DNA of 64,000 nucleotides, from contig JAYKAV010002662.1 in NCBI GenBank assembly GCA_035582835.1, positions 310,001 through 374,000 of the forward strand. The letters run 5' to 3'. This DNA is from Phoebastria nigripes (taxonomy: Eukaryota; Chordata; Aves; Procellariiformes; Diomedeidae). A program made the translations under genes and the position numbers. Under the pieces are notes generated by a model. That model was not told the DNA's origin, did not search any database, and worked only from the letters and a program-made list of their open reading frames with translations. Shown one piece after another: positions 12,906-26,304 of the stretch; the stretch's first letter is position 1; every line of letters starts with the position of its first letter.

Positions 12906-14070
12906 GGCGGTCTTCCTCCATTTTATGTTTTGGGGTTTTTTTCTGAATCCAAGAATCAAGATATCTGATACTTGGTTAGTTTCTGATTATTGTGGGAACT
13001 ACGTGTCCTGGAAAGCCTCATAGTGTAAGTCCTGCTGTATGGAAAGAGAAAGGTTAGAGGAGGCTGAAAATCAATGGGCTTCCTACACAGAAACACTGGC
13101 ATAGTGTGAGAATGCAGAGTATTATATCCTAATGCTTGTCAAATTTGAGATAATCTACCATTTGCATTCTGACAGTCACCCATCATAGGCTTAGCATGGT
13201 GAGTCTCCTTTACTGAACAGAAGAAGGAGAAATGGGCATTCCAATGTATTGCTCTGAGTCCCCTTGGATATCACTGAGGGGACGTGCTGTCAAAAATTAA
13301 TCCTTCTTGAAGACAGCACCACAGGGAGAGGTACTGCTGAGATGGCTCATCTGCTGCACTCGCCACCTCAGTGGCAGATAAACAAAAGACAGATGTCAGG
13401 CATATTTAAGGTTGCCTTTTCTTGTTTTTAAGCTTTACTTCTGTAACCTAGAGTCTTATTCTGTAAAGGACTTCCCCACTGGGCTCACTAGGTTAAAGCC
13501 TCCTGTCCTTGTTTTAATCCTGATTGCTGCTTAAAGCAGATGAACGTGATTCAGAACTCTGCTACAGAAGTTATTTAGATGGCAGGTATGGTCCCATGCC
13601 AGAAAAGGGGCTAAGTCCTCTAAAGCAGGCAGTGCTCTGGGGAGAGTCACTCAGCTGTGGGAAACTCCCTGCACCATAAATGCCTTTTCCTCTCCTTCAG
13701 TAAAAGTATTTTTTTCTGTGTTTCACTCTGTGGCCCTGTGAACTCTGTTTATCTTCTCCACAATTTTATTCATGAGCCAGATCAGACTATCGACTCACTC
13801 AGCTTTCTCCTGATTCCATTTGGTTGATACCACCCTTGGCAGAGAGGTATGTGGAAAGCAAGTCTGGGTATTTGAGGCAGCAGGATGTGAAGCACGTCTA
13901 TGCAACATCTGGCTCCTAGTGTAAATCATGTAGGTAGAGCATAACCTGACAATGACCAGAAGCTACTGATGATAACTAAGGTTCACCTTTTTCCCCCTCA
14001 GGAGTTCTACAAAGATTTTTCCCAAAGGAAAAATGCTGCCTCTATACATAAATTAAATGTCAATAAAATA

Positions 14071-14266
14071 CAGAATCATAGAAAAACTTNGGTTGGAAGA
14101 AACCTCTGGAGATGTCTAGTCTAACTGACCCTCAAAGCAGGGCTGACTTCAAAGTCAGGCTCAGGGACTTGTCCAGTGAGGTATGGAAAATCCCCAAGCT
14201 TATTTTTTAAATAGGTTAGTTCCCTGCAGCACTGATAGAAACTCTTTGAAGCTCTTTTCCTTAAAT
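14071..14266 (-). mobile_element. CR1 LINE 3' fragment, old subfamily
   Basis: The left end reads ACAGAATCATAGAA, then GGTTGGAAGAAACCTCTGGA and CTCAAAGCAGGGC, followed by a diverged CTTGTCCAGTGAGG block and CTCTTTTCCTTA. This is the complement of an avian CR1 3' end (octamer tail at the left, body to the right), so the element lies on the minus strand. Truncated at its 5' end, as most CR1 copies are. Divergence suggests an old copy. Confidence 0.75.
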
Positions 14267-17200
14267 AATGGAGAATACATTGGAGTTCTTTCCAATTTGG
14301 ATCAGAAGAGATGTGGTAGCATGGTATGAGACAATGCTGGTTTCATTCATTACTGCTGCTTGCTTTCTGCCTCCATATAGGGAAATTTCTAGATTTTTAA
14401 TTTTTATGAAATATTTTTTCATATTTCTGCAAAACTTAGAATTCTTGTGGAGCACCTGCACGTATATCTAAATTTTAATTCAAGTCTTATAAGGATGATG
14501 TGATTTTGCAGTCCAGCTGCATTTTATCATCATACCTATCACAGATTCACAGGCTGGTATACAGGAATCACTGTTTTCAGGACACGTTTGTATCTGTACG
14601 TTTCANCGGCATCCTGATTTTTTTTGTGTGGATTGAAAGAAAGGTCTGTGAGGTCTGTCTGCCATTCAGCCAGTATTATTGACAGCTGCAGATACTTGGG
14701 AAATATTATTCTGTCCATCCTTACATGCTTCACCCAGCTGTTTTAAAGATTTCAAATGAGAATGAATAAAGCCTTTGTTAAGTCTGTCAAACATCTTCTG
14801 TATCGGTTCTTGGAGTCAAAGAGAAGTTGAACCATTTTAGACATAAAATTTCAGTCTTTCACAGAGTAGAACTTGTTTTTTTCTGGAAAGCGCAAGATCA
14901 CACACCTTTAAGCATTTCAACTGCAGGTGCCTTTAGCTCAATCTCTCTACCTCTGTTTTCATTAGAGTGTAAATTGCATTAGTCCTAACAATATTCTTTT
15001 CCTTTCCTTTTCATATCTCAGTGTGTAATGCAGCATTTATTGACAAACAGCCAATACCCTGGGAACTCAATTTCTGAGCAAAAATAAATTCTTTATTACC
15101 AATCCTCTGATAAATAAGCATGAAATGATTCATCCCTTTTCTGCTATCATAACTCATTCTTTCATATCTTCATAGTAGAAGTAGCTACTTTCACTGATAC
15201 TTCAACATGACTTCAAATGAAAACCTTCCTTTCATGAAGGTTTTACCAGTAGAGCTGGTTCTTCACCTTCACACTTTATGGTGGGAAGATGAAAACCTGA
15301 ATACATATTAATTCTCCACTTTTAGAATAAATAAGGGCAGGGTTCCCCTTCCATTGCCAGATAGTGTGGTACATTACGTTCTTCAAGTCTTTCTTCAAAA
15401 AAGGGATAGACAAAGTCATTGATAGGAACACGTTACCACCCAGTACTCCACTTTGAGAAGATTACTGTCTTTCTTACAGTGTGGTCTCTGTGGTAGAGAA
15501 TGACAGTTCTGGAAAAGGTGAAAGTAGAGGCAGTGCAAAGGGAAATGGATGGGTCTCTGAGCAAGCAACAAGTCCTGCTGAATGACTTCCAGTACCAACT
15601 GGTGCGTTGTGCTCTGATGTATCATTTGCTTGTAATCATTGAATGCTATGTCCTTTTTCCTGTAGACAACACATTTTCCAATTGTGTTTGTAACCCTAGT
15701 TTCAGGCATCTGGTGAGACAACTGCTTTTTGTTATTACTTACCAGCATGGCTGCTCCTTTAGCTCCTGTGATAGAGGTCTGGGATATGATGCTGAAAGCN
15801 CAAGGATCTGAATCTGAGCCCATTGGTAACTTTACAGAGGATAGGTAAGAGGATTGGGGAAGGTAAAAAGTGGTTGTGGAGGGAGTGATCACCATTTGCT
15901 TATGTTCCACAGCTTTTCAGCTTGAGATCTGCAGAGCCCAGATATGCTAGAGGAAGATAGGGCTTGGATGGCTCAGTTTCTCCCTACAAATTATCTAGAA
16001 TAAAAATGCTGTGCAAAGTATAGTTTTGAGCTGAGACAGCAGCTCAGTACTGGCTGGATTAGAGAATTAGGAGACTAGATGGATGAAAATATGGTTAAGA
16101 AATGCAGAGTGGTGAGCAACTAGCATAAAAATCTTTTCTCTGCCTTAAAGAGCTGGAAGGAAATTTCTGTAAGTGATTTGGTAGCTTAATCTCTGCTAAG
16201 ATGAATAAAGTGTTGGAATTTTACAGGAATGCCTTTACATTTTGATGAGACGTTGCCCTTGGTAATCTACAGGCTGAGTCCACCCACTTTGCCACCTTTT
16301 CTGCAGTGTCCATGGAAACATCAAGGTAGAGCTAGTAACGAAGTATGTGGACCCCAAAAGCCAAATCTTTTTTATTGATGATGTGCACAGCCTTATCCTT
16401 TGGAGGACTTAGGAGGATCCACTGCTAACTTCATCTGACCTTTCAGGTGGGAGGTTTCAATACTGACATATGATATCTAGCCTGGAAAAGGTTAAACCAT
16501 CCTAATCTAAGGTAGCATAAGTAAGGCCATTATTTCTTTGTAAAATAAGTTGTGAACCCCCCAAAATGACTCTTAGTGAAAATGGAGACTGTTGAAGCTA
16601 AAGATATCTGATGCAAAGAACTCCTGTGGAAAGGGATTATGACTATTATCAGAAGGGCTAAAGGAAACGAACACAAACAATCTTGGCTGAGCCACAGTAA
16701 GCCCGCCAGCATGTATTTTAATTAGATACTGACTGAGTGCATGAAGCATTACTCTGTAAAATTTCATACCCGAAGCTATCAAATTTGAAACTGCTGTAGC
16801 TGATTGCTGAAATATTTAGGAGCGAATTAACATGAATGACTAAAAGGTCCTACAGCTCTCCTGCCTGTAAGAGCTCTCATATAAAATAAGGCAACACATG
16901 CAGATTTGATTCAGATTCTGGGAGACAGATGTTCATCATAGGGAAGTATTGCTAAAGGTGGCACCAATTAATTGCTGTGAACAAGATGGGCGTCAGAAAT
17001 CAAATACTCTCATGCCTAAAGATGATGCCTCTCAGTAAGGATTTAAGCATGTTGGACCAGATCTTCAGTCACTGCAAACTGTCATAATGCTGTGGCAATG
17101 AAGAACAGCTAAGTATATGGCAAGTAATAAAACTTGCAGTGTAATTTCTTCTCTCATGAAAGATTGGATGGGATTCATCTCATCTAACTTCAGTTATCTA

Positions 17201-17475
17201 CAATGCAGCTGTTCCCATCTGAACTCACTGCTCTCAGCTCCTTTCATAGTCAAGGGAAGAAACAGACAGAACTGGGATGTGAGTCAACAGACTGACTGTA
17301 GACATTGAGTTTAGGGTGTTGTGAAGTGAAGCTGGATTTCTCTCACTGTATTGATTAGATGTCCACTAACTATAAAAGGAGAGTGGAGAAACCAGATCAT
17401 CTGTAGGTACATTATAAATAATGACTTTTATTCAGCCCAGTCCTACCTATGATGGCAGTTTGTTGAGCCAGAAAA

Positions 17476-17526
17476 TTTCCTAGGAACTGACGTCTCATTT
17501 CCTAGGAACCGACATGTCATTTCCTA
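17476..17526 (+). repeat. 22-bp tandem repeat with TTCCTAGGAA palindrome
   Basis: TTTCCTAGGAACTGACGTCT and CA (17476-17497) is repeated as TTTCCTAGGAACCGACATGT and CA (17498-17519), and a third partial TTTCCTA starts at 17520. Each full unit contains the palindrome TTCCTAGGAA, which fits the TTC-N4-GAA spacing known for STAT6 binding. Function is not shown by sequence. Confidence 0.8.
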
Positions 17527-18499
17527 TGTCCTTTTTTAAAAGTTCAGTGTCCTATACTGGACATGTTATGAATGTCTTACACAGAGACTGAAATATTAAC
17601 AGGAACTTCTGCTTTGTATGCAATCTGTTTGCTTGCATTTATTTCTATTTATCAGCATAATTTCTAGACCTATTGTTTACCAATTGGAGTATTGTACTGC
17701 TGCCGACTCTAATAACTAGCAAAACTGAGATGACTGAAGGGCAAGAAGTAAAACGAAAAAAANCATTATGTACAAGTTGCTTGTTTTTCTTTCCTAACAG
17801 AAGATAAGTAATTTGTTTGACTATCAGTTTCTTGGCAGTAAGATTTTTGCAAGCAATTTATATACTGATGCAGATGTTGCAAAAACAAACTCTACAGTCA
17901 CATTCAGTAACTTCAGGATAAGTTTTATAATTATGCATGCAGTCTGAGAGTCCTAACTCACAGCGATGCCTAATTCTAATTTATTTTGCATGGATACTTA
18001 GTTCTCTGGAGTAAGGCTAGTCCTTATACACAAATGCATATGCTTACATGCCCAATATGGATTCAAGTGGCTAACTTTAGCCACCCAGAACGGAAAAAAT
18101 GCAGCAAGAACAATCCAAAATAGAAGGCAGTTATTCTTGGGAAAAGTGTGATGCTTTTCTTCAGGGATGACACAGCACTATTAGGCTACAGAGGTGAAAA
18201 GAGATAAATTATGTTGAGAGCTGAATTCTAGGCAAATGTATGTAGAAAATCCCCATCTTATGCATTCTTGCACTCTCTAAGCCTGGTTCTCCTGTGTGTA
18301 CCTCCAGTATTACTTCACTGAAATCCACATGGCTACAAAGTGTAAAATTGGACTATTATTGCTGTGACTGACAAACAAATATTTGTAAAACTGCTTCTGA
18401 TTCATTTACCTGCCAACTGCTAAGTCAAATTTTAGAGGCTCCTCCACTAAAGCTGACAGTGTCAGGCAACTATGTAAAGAAATATCATGAACATTTTTT

Positions 18500-18516
18500 G
18501 CTTGTTTGTTTGTTTG
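18500..18516 (+). repeat. (TTTG)n microsatellite
   Basis: Four TTTG-like units, GCTTGTTTGTTTGTTTG. Simple repeat. Confidence 0.75.
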
Positions 18517-19313
18517 CTGTGCTGTGAGCTCCCAGAGAGCTTGCAAACCGTTCTTGGGGAAAAAGAAAAAAAAAAGTGATTTTCAAATATTTCACTAAAA
18601 AAGTTAAATGAGCAGTGTTGTCAGATGATGGCAAAAAATAAAACAAACATTGCATCGGCAAAAAGTTTTTCTAAGGAAATTCCTGACATGCTGAGCGTGG
18701 TGCTGTGATAACCCCCCACAAGCAAATCCTGAAGTGACTTGGCAGTTCTGGGGCCAGAAATTGCTGATAACTCAGCTATTAAAATAATTGAGACCTCAAA
18801 GAATTCAGAGCAGTCTGCTCAAGGGAAGGATCCTCCCAAAACTTCATCTGATGAAACTGCACTTCAGCAAGGAAGCTTTCAAAGGCAATGATGAAGCTTG
18901 TCAGAAATGACAGACTGAAATGTAGGGAAATCAGTGAAGACCTAATTGAATTACCATGTTCTGGCTGCAGTCACCTGCCATGTGCATACACTCAATCCAC
19001 AGCAAACAGACGCTAAGCACCTTAACTTCTCTGTTTCCCTGAGACTTGTGATGGGCTGGGAATATGCAAACTGTGAAAACATGGTTCAGCTGACGTGCAG
19101 TGCGAGATTCAGTATAAATATTAAGACACGCTGTATTTAGATGTCTCCATGTGAGCTAGGTGCCTCACTCTAGTTAAAGGAGATCTACTCCATACAGCCA
19201 GTGGAACATACAGAGTGAACCCCAAAGACATATCTCTGTTAGACAGAAAAGTACTTCNTAGGTTTCATTGGGTTCACTAGATCTCCACTGACTATGATAT
19301 GAGCTTGGCATTT

Positions 19314-19412
19314 AAATATGATAATATTAATATGATAATAATATGATTTAATGATTTAAATATGATATAATATTTAAACATGATAATATTAATATGATAA
19401 TAATAATTATGG
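19314..19412 (+). repeat. AT-rich satellite-like tandem repeat, 62-bp period
   Basis: The block AAATATGATAATATTAATAT plus GATAATAAT at 19314 recurs at 19376 with one C for T change, a period of 62 bases. ATGAT and ATAAT motifs fill the rest. Very low complexity. Confidence 0.8.
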
Positions 19413-22400
19413 CATTAAAATATGGAGACACTGACATTTATTTTCTTTGTCCACGAGAGAAGTCCTGTCCATAGTAACCCATTTAAACTGCAGGACTTAA
19501 TTGGGTGTCTGAGCCTCAGTTCAGAATGGAAGCTACTATAGCATGAAAGGTGACATTGAAAGCTAGAGATGAACAAGTTATTTGAGCCAAACACATATCT
19601 TGCAGAAAACAAAAATCCAGACAGATTAATTGAATCAGAAAGATCCAAAGAGAAAGGAGAAATGGGAGAGGAGAGGAATAAGTTATATGAACCTCTCTGC
19701 AAACCTGTAAGTCTCTCAATTGTACGCTGTATGTTCCCAAAAGTATTGTAATAAGAGTTCTTCCTATTGAGGCCTTAACAGTAACCTATAAAATTATTTC
19801 AAGTTAAAAGGATTGGGGGTTTGGCCCTCAAGCTTTGTTATTTATTTTTCTTTAAGACTGCTGATATAAAAAAATCACCGCTTGGAGAATGAGCATTGTT
19901 TGAAGACATTGCCTGTGAAGTGGGAAAACAAACATAAAATTTAGGGAACAGCACTGAAAACTACATCCTGCAGAAAGCACTACAATAGAAAAAGGATGAC
20001 TCAGATTTAAGTGTAATCAATGGATTAAAGTTGGATGCAGAAAGTGTGGGTCTCAATCTTCATTTGATTATCTAGTGTCAGATCCCTTTCAGTGTCAGTG
20101 TGGTAAAATACAGGTTAACACTGCAATCTAAATGCAAAATGCAGAATATATTTCTGATAAAAGAGTGAAAGAGAGAGGCTAAACCAGGCTTTCCTTTCTG
20201 CTATGTGAAAATCCAAGATTTACTTCCACAGAAGTAACTTGAAAGTTATTTGGAAATAATCAAGTTGTACCGAGGATCCATCAAACTCTCAGATCTACTT
20301 AGGGGGTATCAGTGTGGCTTGAACTCTTGAAGCCAAATTAGGCAGTTGCTCTCATGACACATTTTCCTCCTCCCCCATTTATAAAGGGAAACATTTCCTG
20401 ATAATACATTTAACCATATTTTAAAGTCCCACTGAATTAATTGCAACCATGGCACAGGTTTATAGAGGTTTCAGTACTTATCTAAGTATGGATGGGCCAA
20501 AGCAAGGGCAACTTATGATTTCCTGAATTGGGATCTGTGTCATCATTTGTGTAATAAGTAGTTCCTCCTTCTCCTTCATGTGATCCATGCAAAAAGGAGT
20601 AACTTATCCTTCTAGTGGGGCACAGGAATAATTTCTTGGATAACAAAGGAAACCATGGGAGGAAGACACCTTGAGACATGAAATACAAAGATAGCTGTAC
20701 CAATAAGTACGTGCCACAGATTTCTTGATGATGGAAGTATCACTCCACGTTTGTCTTGTCCTTGTAATCATCTCTGTGCAGTAGATACTGGTCTGACCAT
20801 CTTTTTTAGCCTCTTCCTGACAAGTCCAACTACCCTCCTATCACATATGATATGGACCAGCTGGGAGTGCATTGACCTACGTACTTTTTCACCTTGAGAA
20901 AGGTGAAGGAAAAAGTGTTGTCCTGCAGTCAATACACCCAGATTTTTCCCTGAGATGTCTGCCAGGCACTGATGTCTACAGTCCCTTCCACAGGACAAGG
21001 ACAGAACAGCGCTAGTAACAGTGATGATTTAATGACAATTGCGGTCTGTGATTGGATCTTCTCCCTCCCCTTGCCCCAGGGTGGGATACCTGATCTTAAA
21101 ACCTTGCTGGGATGGATTGCCTTTGTTTTCCCTCCAGGAGGGTCCTGGGCTGAGAGGAGGCTCCATGCCTGCTCCTTTGGACAGTAAATTTGTCTCTGAA
21201 ACTGCTTTGCCAGGGAACTTCAGGATCCCCTCAGAGCAATGGTGCCCAGGCTGCTAGTTGTCCTTCACAGCCTGCCTGTCAGCTGGAGCAAGGCACCTGA
21301 AAGTCAGATTGCAAGGCACCCAGATCGGCGTCCCCTAATGTGGCAGCTTTGCTGTCCCCCAGCCAGCTAGGGAAAGAGGGGCATCTGGCAGTGCCTGCAG
21401 CCACCAGAACTATTTGCCCAGCCCATATGGGCTTGGTGCTAGCTTAGGTTTGTGGGGCTCTAGGGAAGCGATGAGCTGATTGCATTGCCTTGGCAATAGG
21501 ATGTGCAAAACACTAAGCTGGGGATACTGTTGCAAGGAAAAGCCCTGTATTATTCCATGAGAATACTGTGTCCACATGAGTTCCACGGTAAAGAAAGCCA
21601 GAAAATCTATTTTATGCCTAAGGGGTGATGCTTCCACCTCATTTTCCTCCTCTTACCCCAATGCCAAGGTTTATACTACACCCCAGAGACTCACTATTAG
21701 GAACCATTTCAAACAATGGAACTTTCTTTAAATATCACCATTTTCTCCTCCATCCTACTTACATTCCTCATTCAAGTGTAATTGCAAGTACTAGTTTGCT
21801 GAAGAAGAAGAAACTATGTGCCTTTACTCTGTCAGAGTGATTTCTGTTATCCTGAGCTGTGCTCGTTACCAACTCTGACCCACCATTATTTCAGGAAACC
21901 ATTACATTCATTATTAATAAGAGCCTTCCAGCTAACTTTCCTCTCTTGCAGACATTATTCTGGTTTCAAATGTCATCGTGTGCTCTTTTCCCTATGGCAT
22001 TCACTGACTCTGCAAGAAGCAGGGGGGACTCCTCCCATTCCCTTTCCCAGACTGACCTTTTTCAGATTTGGCATACCTAGATCAATTCACCTGCCTCTTT
22101 GAAACAGAGCTGAAACCGATGCAGTCAAAAGGGGACAGGGCAGTGCAACACTTTCAGAGATTTGTAGCTGTTCTGAGCTGTCACAACATCTCTGGAAGGA
22201 GTTTAACTTTATTAGCTTAGGGGANGAATAAAACATCCAATACATACTTAAAATTGGTCTGTCCACTTTCCCCAAAAGCCTGCAACATTTGATTGCTGAC
22301 AATAGGAGTAAAACCTGCATTTTGCACTGAGTATAGAGAGAGCCTAGGTAGAGGTTGAGACTAGGGTCAGAAACTGAACCCAGGCTCTCTGTGTGTTTTG

Positions 22401-25400
22401 ATCCACTGAAGTTCTAGCAAAAAGTGCAAGCACCACTCTGCATCTAACCATATGTCTGTGATCACCACATACTCATCTCTTCCTGATCCTACAAGTCCAG
22501 GGCTCAACTTCAAGAGGAGATAGAGAGTGTGCTCATTCAGGATACTCATAGGACAGATGCCGCAGCTGGAGCTCAGCCCCAATAAACTGACCNGTTGCTT
22601 AAGACCCATGGTGTCCTACTTCTCAGATGAGCAGTCCAATCACATCATCCCTGCCATCGCTCTGCTGGTAACACATCCATAGAAGAAGGCTCTGGATCTC
22701 ACCTGGAGGGACATATTTGATATTTTCTGTTGGTTACCTTCACTCTAACTGAAAGACATCTGAGAGGTCATCCAATATTTCAGAGAGACAAAGTTCACAC
22801 CTGATTCAGTCCGATTCCACCCTTTGGGTACTTATGTCTTGTGTGATGTTTGTGTTTATTATTAAAACTGTTTATCAAGTTACTTAGTTGTATTGTAGAA
22901 ACTCCTCAGGGTTCCAGACACGGCAAGGACCTTACTGTGTTAGATGTTACACCAAGAGCTGTCCATGCCCTTCCTCCAGCAAGGATGCTTTCTGTATAGT
23001 TTCACCAGAGAGCAGTGGGAATACTTGCAGGCTTAGAGTTGAAGATATGTCTAAGTCCTTTCAGGAGCTTTAAAAAGAAAAAAAAACCCACCACCAAACA
23101 AGCAAGGGGGAATCACCCTTGTATGGGCATGGTTGCAAGCAATATCTGAAAGTCATTTGGGCAAGAAGTGAACAATTGGATCCACGCCATGATCCCATAT
23201 GGAGACTCACTCCATCCAACTGATCAGAATTGTCACGTTCTTCTCCTGCATTCCTGAATCTCTGCGTATTGATCTCATGGGTCTTAGTCTGTTTCCTAAA
23301 AGAACAAGGCTTATGTTTCATATGCCGTATCCACATGCACAAGTGTGTGTGTGNGTATCTGTGTCTGTATACGTCTCTCTGTCTCCATTTTAACTCTTAG
23401 ACCAATTTCACCCATAAAGCCAGACAGTATGATGAATGATCCTACAAGTTTTATAAAAGGAGATGACTGGGAGAAGACTGCCCAGGCACACCATGACTGA
23501 AGGAAAAGCTGCAACATGAGCTCAACCCTTAAAGAACACAAGGGGATCTGAAGGGGAGTGACCTTATAAGCAACCCAGCCAACAAAAAGCTTTGGTTGGA
23601 CTTTGCAATCAGCTATAAGGGGAAAAGCCCTGGAAACGAGACTGAGGGAATGATTTGTTTAATCCTTAGATAGTCACAATTTGGGGTTGTTTTGTTCTGT
23701 TTCAATACAGCTTTTAACGTTATGAGGCTCCGGTTCTGGACAGCGCAATAAACACAGCTAAATCATAACAGAAAGCCATGGAGCAGCATGCTGGAAAACC
23801 TTTCTGGTTTCAGGGCAGATGCCCTATGTCTGTGCATATGCAGCTTCAGGCTTCCTTTACCAATTCTCATGAGTTCATGTAATCCTGTTGCGTGTGAGTT
23901 TCCAGTCCTGGAGGTGGATGTTTAAATGCAATAGAAAATTGTGCTGTTCTTCCTTTTGCATTTTCATGAAAGCATTCACATTAATTGGAAGCATGCTACT
24001 CTAGGTTATGGTTTTGTTTTCTTTTAATAATGAAAGGAAACAAATGTTGGTGTGCAACTGGCAGGGGAGGAAAAACTTCGCAAGCTTAAATATTTAAATG
24101 CATTCAAACCGTTGAATAGCCAGAGGAAAAGAGAAAATAATGCTGCGTTGTGAAAACTTTTGCTGGTGTGTTAGGAGGATTCCACGTCCACTAGTGTATA
24201 TAAGTGCCCATCTCCGTGCTGTGATATTCACGCTATATTAAGTTGGGATTCCTGCATGGGATTAGGGATGTAAGCCTCCTTGTAGGTGTTTTAGAGAGGG
24301 TGAGAAGCTGTTGTTTTGTGCCTTTCTGAGCAAATGACAAAAGGCAAAATAATTCAGCAAGGCCCCAAAGAAAGATGTCCAGGTGCTTCTGCTTCTAAGT
24401 AAGGCTTGCTAAGCTTCTGCAGACCCTGAGAATTTGTTGGGACTCTTTCCTCCGTGCCACCATGACCTTTATGCCAATAGATTTTGATTTTAAAAAAAAC
24501 AAGGAGGGTGGTGGAAAGGCAGAGTCTCAGGGAGGAAAAGGCACCACTTCCCTGAAAGGAGACCATTGGCAACAGGTGACTAGGGCAGGCTTTGCCCGTC
24601 AGAGGTGATGGGCGGTGTATGACACTGCTCCCTGTGGAAATCCAGCAGCTGGGCTGGGAAGGAGCAGGTCATGTCTGCTCCTGCTCCAGAACTGTGACTG
24701 AGGCTTGTGTGCCTCAGAACATGGCTGGGCTTTTGGGGACAGTCCCAGCTGCAGCNGTGGGCAGGTACCAACTGTGATTCACAACACAGCTGGCTGTCCT
24801 CTGAGCAGATGGGATGGAGCAGAGGAGAAAAAAATCTTATTAGGCTCATTGCTGGCACTGGGAAGACCAGGGCTTGGCCTGATGCCCACAGTCTAACACC
24901 ACCACAAATGCATCCATTGTATGGAGAGGCCTAGCTGGATGCAGAAGGCAGGGAGTAATTAGTCTCTGTTAGGCCCAGGAGCTTATGGGCCCCAGCAGGG
25001 CCAGGTGTCCAAATTTGTAAGACTCCAATTCCCTTAGCACCACCAGCCACCCTAGGGCAATAGAGCAGAGGGCCAGAAGCCCCCTGGGCAAGTGTGTCAG
25101 TGTGCATATGGCATGAAGATATGGGGTTTAGCCTTCGCTTGCATAGGGGACCAGTCTGGCAAGTATCCGTAGAAGAGAAGAGCAGGACAAATGTCTCTTG
25201 TTTCAGAGACCAAGAGCACAAGAAACAGCCACACAGGCTGCTTTTGGGTTGCCTGGCTAGGAGGGTGCACATTCCCAGCTGAGACATGNTGTTGGGGAGT
25301 CTTACAAGGCTTGGTGCTGGGGGAGAAAGGGCTTCCTATTGCAGCTGGGGAATAGCAAAGGGGATGCCCCACAGGCTTGGAGATTTGGGGGAAGGTGTGC

Positions 25401-25459
25401 TGATGAATTTGGTGACCAACAGGCTGGCACCCAGGAAGCCTAGAGACTTGCTCCTCATT
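19413..25459. other. Non-coding, GC content rising to the right
   Basis: No splice-paired exon or known protein was found. The sequence is AT-rich to about 24,000 and then clearly becomes richer in G and C toward the CpG island. Open frames increase to the right because stops become rarer, not because of genes. A GT/CT microsatellite lies at 23342-23392. Regulatory sequence of the downstream promoter may lie here but nothing specific can be named. Confidence 0.5.
23342..23392 (+). repeat. GT/CT-rich microsatellite
   Basis: (GT)n with one N at 23354, followed by TCTGTGTCTG and CTCTCTGTCTC units. Simple repeat. Confidence 0.7.
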
Positions 25460-26125
25460 ATCTTCGAGGTCCTCATTGCACCTAGTAACATTGCATCTAG
25501 GGCTGGGGGGGGGTGTCCCCTTACTCCTGGAGGACTGGCAGGTGGTTCACATTGCACATAGTGTCAGGGAGGATTCCCGCTTCCTTCCCAAGGCTTTTAG
25601 GGGGTCCACAATGCACTTTGTGCCTGGGCAATGGGGGAAACCCATTGCTCCTGAAAGTTTATGGGCAATGGAGTTAACATTGCACCTAATGCCTGGCAGG
25701 AGGGGGTGGTGGTGACAGGATTCTTATTGCCCCTGGAGGATTGTGGGGGGTGTCTGCATTGCACCTAATTTTGGAAAGGGGTACCCATTGCACCTAGAGC
25801 CTGGGCAGGGGGAATCCTCTTGTTCCTGGAAACTTTGAGGCAGTGGAATCCCCAATATATGGGGGAGGGTGGTGGTGAGGTGGAGGAGGATCCCCGTCAT
25901 TTCTGCAGGCTTGTGTGGAAGGCATCCCCATTGCACCCAGCGCTTGGGAAAGGGATCTCATTGCACTTAGTGNTTGGGGAGGGGGTGACCCCATTGCTTC
26001 TGGAGGATTGTGGGCAGTGAAGTCCCTATTGCATCCATTGCCTGGCGGAGGGTGGGGGGATCCCTCTTGCATTCAGTGTAGGGGGAGAGGAAGGTCCCCC
26101 TTGCTTCTGGAGGCTTTGAGGGTCG
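25460..26125 (+). repeat. Degenerate minisatellite abutting the promoter
   Basis: A CATTGCACCTAG-like word followed by GCCTGGGCAGGGGG-like and CCCATTGCTCCTGGAGGATT-like words recurs across about 660 bases. The CATTGCA-type word starts near 25474, 25489, 25550, 25610, 25678, 25757, 25786, 25929, 25959, 26027 and 26066, mostly 60-80 or about 30 bases apart. Copies are quite diverged. Several open frames on both strands here (for example minus strand 25724-26072, rich in PPP and GDP-like words) are translations of the repeat and not genes. The array ends where the CpG island begins. Confidence 0.7.
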
Positions 26126-26171
26126 CGCTCCCCCGGGGCGCCCCCAGCCGCCTCCATCCCCGTGGCGTCCT

Positions 26172-26186
26172 GGGCGGAGGGCGGGC
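26172..26186 (+). promoter_or_regulatory. Paired GC boxes (Sp1/KLF-type)
   Basis: GGGCGG and GGGCGGG are three bases apart, about 205-220 bases before the proposed start codon. Binding is inferred only from the consensus. Confidence 0.5.
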
Positions 26187-26304
26187 TTGGCTCCCCCGCC
26201 CGGCTCCCTCCCTCCCTCCCGGGGGTTTGCCCTGGGACGCGCCGGCGGCGCTGGGGCTGGCTCCTCGGCGGCGGGCAGGGGTCAAGGGCAGCAGCAGGGG
26301 GGAG

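Larger units (their letters stand above)
11653..14070. other. Non-coding, with one SINE relic and a small duplication
   Basis: No exon pair or known protein was detected. Open frames here, such as 11807-12064 and 12388-12627, lack domain features. The stretch contains the 20-bp tandem duplication at 12220-12254 and the MIR-like relic at 12785-12905, listed separately. Confidence 0.5.
14267..19313. other. Non-coding, no gene seen
   Basis: I found no convincing exon. The longest open frames, 15416-15910 on the minus strand (about 164 codons, containing an N) and 15500-15811 on the plus strand, overlap each other and match nothing I know. Minor features are the 22-bp tandem repeat at 17476 and a (TTTG)n tract at 18500-18516. 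Confidence 0.5.

Noticed and set aside
15416..15910. Minus-strand open frame of about 164 codons
   Set aside because: It contains an N, overlaps an equally open plus-strand frame, has no domain, signal or splice context, and matches no protein I recognise.
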